Position numbers and translations under genes: made by a program. Below the pieces are notes generated by a model. That model made no database searches and had not been told where the DNA came from. It saw nothing but the letters and a program-made list of their open reading frames with translations. Positions 6,167-8,760 of a stretch of 8,760 nucleotides of DNA are shown piece after piece (within the stretch, counting starts at the first letter, position 1; each line of letters begins with the position of its first letter). This DNA is from a bacterium (lineage in GTDB: Bacteria; Chloroflexota; Dormibacteria; Aeolococcales; Bog-877), in contig JAKBTP010000170.1 in assembly GCA_021844355.1 (NCBI GenBank), forward strand, positions 1 through 8,760, given 5' to 3'.

Positions 6167-6266
6167 GTGACAAGGGTACCGAACCGGATGCCGGACGGGC
6201 CGGTCCCCAGCCGAGGCGTACCCTGGTGGGGCGGAGGGGCCGCTCGCGCATCTGTGGGGGACATCC
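6167..6266. promoter_or_regulatory. Divergent promoter region between HhH-GPD gene and phosphoketolase
   Basis: The same -10-like hexamer TACCCT occurs on both strands, pointing outwards: minus strand at 6173-6178 and plus strand at 6219-6224. With one flanking base they form a perfect 7-bp inverted repeat, AGGGTAC/GTACCCT, centred near 6198.5. The minus copy ends six bases before the GTG at 6166. The plus copy would give a phosphoketolase leader of about 36 bases ending in GGGGGA (6256-6261), five bases before the ATG. The shared centre GGAC-N6-GTCC (6193-6206) is a possible operator. No TTGACA is seen. Confidence 0.4.
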
Positions 6267-8645
6267 ATGAAGACGCACACCCGCCTCTCCAATCGAGAGC
6301 CACTGTCCCCGGATGAGCTGGCCCGCCTGGACCGCTGGTGGCGGGCCGCCAACTACCTCTCGGTGGGGCAGATCTACCTGATGGACAACCCGCTCCTGCG
6401 TGAGCCCCTGGCTCCCGAGCACGTGAAGCCCCGTCTGCTGGGGCACTGGGGCACCTCTCCAGGGCTGAACTTCATCTACGCGCACGCCAACCGGGTGATC
6501 CTCCGGGAGGGGATCTCGGCCATCTACGTCACCGGGCCCGGCCACGGGGGTCCGGCGCTGGTGGCCAACGCCTACCTCGAGGGCACCTACACGGAGGTCT
6601 ATCCCGAGGTGAGCCGGGACCTCGAGGGCCTGCGCCGCCTCTTCCGCCAGTTCTCCTTCCCCGGCGGGATCCCCAGCCACGTCGCCCCCGAGACCCCGGG
6701 CTCGATCCACGAAGGTGGCGAGCTCGGCTACTCCCTGGCGCACGCCTACGGGGCCGCCTTCGACAACCCAGGCCTCCTAGTCCTCTGCGTCATCGGGGAC
6801 GGGGAGGCCGAGACCGGGCCCCTGGCCACCAGCTGGCACTCCAACAAGTTCCTCAACCCGCGCCGGGACGGAGCGGTGCTCCCCATCCTCCACCTCAACG
6901 GGTACAAGATCGCCTCTCCGACGGTGCTGGCCCGGGTCCCCCGCTCCGAGCTGGCGGAGTTCCTGCGCGGCAGCGGGCACCGTCCCATCTTCGTCGAGGG
7001 TGAGGAGCCGGAGGCCATGCACCAGCTGATGGCGGCCGCCATGGACGAGGCCATCGGGGAGATCAGGGGCATCCAGTTGCGGGCCCGGGAAGGGGGCGAC
7101 GAGTCCAGGCCGCTCTGGCCGGCCCTGGTCCTGGTCTCCCCCAAGGGCTGGACCGGCCCCAAGGAGGTGGACGGCCTCCCGGTGGAGGGGACCTTCAGAG
7201 CCCATCAGGTGCCCATCCCGGAGGCCAGGGCCAACCTCCAGCACCGCCTCCAGCTGGAGCGGTGGATGCGGTCCTACCGCCCCGAGGAGCTCTTCGACGA
7301 AGAGGGCCGGGTGGCCGCGGACTTGGGGGAGCTCGCCCCAGAGGGCGATCGGCGGATGAGCGCCAACCCGGTGACCAACGCCGGGGGCGCTCCCCGGGAG
7401 CTGCGCCTCCGCGACTTCCGGAAGTACGCAGTTGCCGTGGAGCACCGGGGCAGCGACCTCGCCGAGCCGACGCGCGTCCTGGGAGCCTTCCTGCGCGACG
7501 TGATAACCGACAACCCCGATTCCTTCCGCCTCTTCGGTCCCGACGAGACCAACTCCAACCGGCTGGGGGCGGTGTTCGAGGTCACCGACCGGGCCTTCCA
7601 GGGCGAGCTGCTGGCCGGCGACGATCACCTGGCCCCCGAAGGGAGGGTCATGGAGGTGCTCTCAGAGCACCTCTGCCAGGGCTGGCTAGAGGGCTACGTC
7701 CTCACCGGGCGCCACGGCCTCTTCAACTGCTACGAGGCCTTCACCCACATCGTGGACTCGATGTTCAACCAGCACGCCAAATGGCTGAAGGTAACCCGCG
7801 ACCTCCCCTGGCGCCGGCCGCTTCCGTCTCTGAACTACCTCCTCAGCTCGCATGTCTGGCGCCAGGACCACAATGGCTTCTCCCACCAGGATCCCGGCTT
7901 CATCGACCACGTGGTCAACAAGAAGGCGGAGATCATCCGGGTCTACCTCCCCCCGGACGCCAACTGCCTGCTTTCGGTCATGGACCACTGCCTGCGCAGC
8001 CGCCACTACGTCAACGTCACCGTGGTCGGGAAGCAGCCCGCCCCCAGCTGGCTGACCATGGAGGAGGCGGTCCTGCACTGCACCCGGGGGATCGGGATCT
8101 TCGACTGGGCCAGCACCGACAGCGGGTCCGAGCCCGACGTGGTCCTGGGCTGCTGCGGGGACGTGCCCACCCTGGAGACCCTGGCCGCCGCCGACCTTCT
8201 GCGGCGCCACCTGCCCGAGCTGCGTGTGAGGGTCGTCAACGTGGTGGACCTGATGCGGCTCCAGCCCGCCTCGGAGCATCCCCACGGCCTGACCGACGCC
8301 GAGTTCGGCGCCATCTTCACCGAGGACAAGCCGGTGGTCTTCGCCTATCACGGCTACCCGGGGCTGATCCACCGCCTGACCTACCGCCGTCGCAACCATC
8401 CCAACATCCACGTTCGCGGGTACAAGGAGGAGGGCACCACCACCACCCCCTTCGACATGGTGATGCTCAACGACCTCGACCGCTTCCACCTGGTGATGGA
8501 CGTGATCGACCGGGTGCCGCACCTCAGGGCGAGGGCCGGCCACCTGCGCCAGGAGATGGAGGACACGCGGCTGGCCTGCCGCGCCTACACGAGGGAGCAC
8601 GGCGAGGACCATCCCACCGTCCGGGACTGGGTCTGGGTCGGCTGA
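6267..8645 (+). CDS. xfp: Phosphoketolase (xylulose-5-phosphate, possibly fructose-6-phosphate)
   Basis: This 792-residue cytoplasmic thiamine-diphosphate enzyme cleaves xylulose-5-phosphate with phosphate to acetyl phosphate and glyceraldehyde-3-phosphate; some members also use fructose-6-phosphate. Motifs in order are G59-H-W-G-T-S-P-G-L-N, GPGHGGPA (90-97) and SHVAPETPGS (137-146). The signature EGGELGY (149-155) is followed by the thiamine-binding GDGEAETGPLA (177-187) with N211, then FGPDETNSNR (423-432), WLEGY (473-477) and DHNGFSHQDPG (534-544). H60, H93, H138, H313, E475 and H540 correspond to active-site residues known from bifidobacterial phosphoketolase. The length is full. The ATG at 6267 has GGGGGA five bases upstream. 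No decarboxylating or dehydrogenase-type motif suggests another enzyme. Dual substrate use cannot be read from sequence. Acetate kinase follows after five bases, so the acetyl phosphate product feeds directly into the next step. Confidence 0.98.
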   Translation: MKTHTRLSNREPLSPDELARLDRWWRAANYLSVGQIYLMDNPLLREPLAPEHVKPRLLGHWGTSPGLNFIYAHANRVILREGISAIYVTGPGHGGPALVANAYLEGTYTEVYPEVSRDLEGLRRLFRQFSFPGGIPSHVAPETPGSIHEGGELGYSLAHAYGAAFDNPGLLVLCVIGDGEAETGPLATSWHSNKFLNPRRDGAVLPILHLNGYKIASPTVLARVPRSELAEFLRGSGHRPIFVEGEEPEAMHQLMAAAMDEAIGEIRGIQLRAREGGDESRPLWPALVLVSPKGWTGPKEVDGLPVEGTFRAHQVPIPEARANLQHRLQLERWMRSYRPEELFDEEGRVAADLGELAPEGDRRMSANPVTNAGGAPRELRLRDFRKYAVAVEHRGSDLAEPTRVLGAFLRDVITDNPDSFRLFGPDETNSNRLGAVFEVTDRAFQGELLAGDDHLAPEGRVMEVLSEHLCQGWLEGYVLTGRHGLFNCYEAFTHIVDSMFNQHAKWLKVTRDLPWRRPLPSLNYLLSSHVWRQDHNGFSHQDPGFIDHVVNKKAEIIRVYLPPDANCLLSVMDHCLRSRHYVNVTVVGKQPAPSWLTMEEAVLHCTRGIGIFDWASTDSGSEPDVVLGCCGDVPTLETLAAADLLRRHLPELRVRVVNVVDLMRLQPASEHPHGLTDAEFGAIFTEDKPVVFAYHGYPGLIHRLTYRRRNHPNIHVRGYKEEGTTTTPFDMVMLNDLDRFHLVMDVIDRVPHLRARAGHLRQEMEDTRLACRAYTREHGEDHPTVRDWVWVG

Positions 8646-8650
8646 GGAAG

Positions 8651-8760
8651 GTGGATCGAATCATCTTGGTGGTGAACTCGGGATCCACCAGCCTGAAGCT
8701 GACCCGGGTGGGCCCAGCCGGCATCAGCACCCCGGTGGGCTCGCACGGGCGAAGTGACTT
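8651..8760 (+). CDS. ackA: Acetate kinase, N-terminal part cut by the window end
   Basis: The first 36 residues are visible and the frame stays open to the end. They begin VDRIILVVNSGSTSLKL, the N-terminal ATP/phosphate-binding strand of acetate kinase (consensus N-x-G-S-S-S-x-K; here NSGSTSLK). The enzyme transfers phosphate between acetyl phosphate and ADP, giving acetate and ATP. The GTG at 8651 is chosen because it leaves the usual few residues before the first strand. GAGGAAG just before it overlaps the phosphoketolase stop, at short spacing. The five-base gap implies one transcript and coupled translation. Butyrate kinase shares the motif, but the phosphoketolase partner makes acetate kinase far more likely. 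Confidence 0.85.
   Translation, partial: MDRIILVVNSGSTSLKLTRVGPAGISTPVGSHGRSD

Noticed and set aside
6167..6352. N-terminal extension of the HhH-GPD frame up to 6352
   Set aside because: It would overlap the phosphoketolase start, is Arg/Pro/Ser-rich, and exceeds the family's usual length; the GTG at 6166 fits better.
6777..8612. Long minus-strand open frames antisense to phosphoketolase
   Set aside because: They are codon-bias shadows, rich in Val/Gly/His, with no motifs.

Overview
The window is about 70% GC, uses GTG as well as ATG starts, and is densely packed. It carries a mycobacterial-type HhH-GPD protein and a SCO6745/SalK-type helix-turn-helix protein. This points to an actinomycete or a related high-GC Terrabacteria lineage (Dormibacterota-like soil bacteria are an alternative). 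The lineage is inferred from protein family resemblance only. It looks like ordinary chromosomal housekeeping and accessory metabolism. I saw no insertion sequence, phage gene, CRISPR array, tRNA or rRNA.

Layout, left to right. (1) A plus-strand MFS transporter (54-1349) with a TTGACA box placed for a leaderless transcript. (2) A convergent gap (1350-1445) with two GC-rich hairpins that could terminate both strands. (3) A minus-strand ureohydrolase of the arginase/agmatinase family (1446-2456), whose leader and start lie inside a 10-bp inverted repeat. (4) A gap of about 400 bp (2457-2853) without a convincing gene but with several inverted repeats. (5) Two minus-strand genes, an L,D-transpeptidase (3363-4730) and a MarR regulator (2854-3363), joined by a TGATG stop/start overlap. 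(6) Two more minus-strand genes, an HhH-GPD DNA-repair-like protein (5594-6166) and a SCO6745/SalK-type protein (4818-5597), joined by a GTGA overlap. (7) A 100-bp divergent promoter region. (8) Plus-strand phosphoketolase (6267-8645), followed after 5 bp by the start of acetate kinase, cut by the window end.

The clearest functional unit is phosphoketolase plus acetate kinase. The first enzyme cleaves xylulose-5-phosphate (and possibly fructose-6-phosphate) to acetyl phosphate. The second converts acetyl phosphate to acetate and makes ATP. The two minus-strand overlapping pairs suggest translational coupling and may form one four-gene transcript, although an 87-bp gap with a possible -10 element lies between the pairs. 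The ureohydrolase is an enzyme of guanidino-compound breakdown whose substrate cannot be fixed from the sequence. I found no clearly new multi-gene system. The best candidates for novelty are the ureohydrolase leader structure, the structured intergenic region, the HhH-GPD/SalK-like pair, and the unusual L,D-transpeptidase coupled to MarR.
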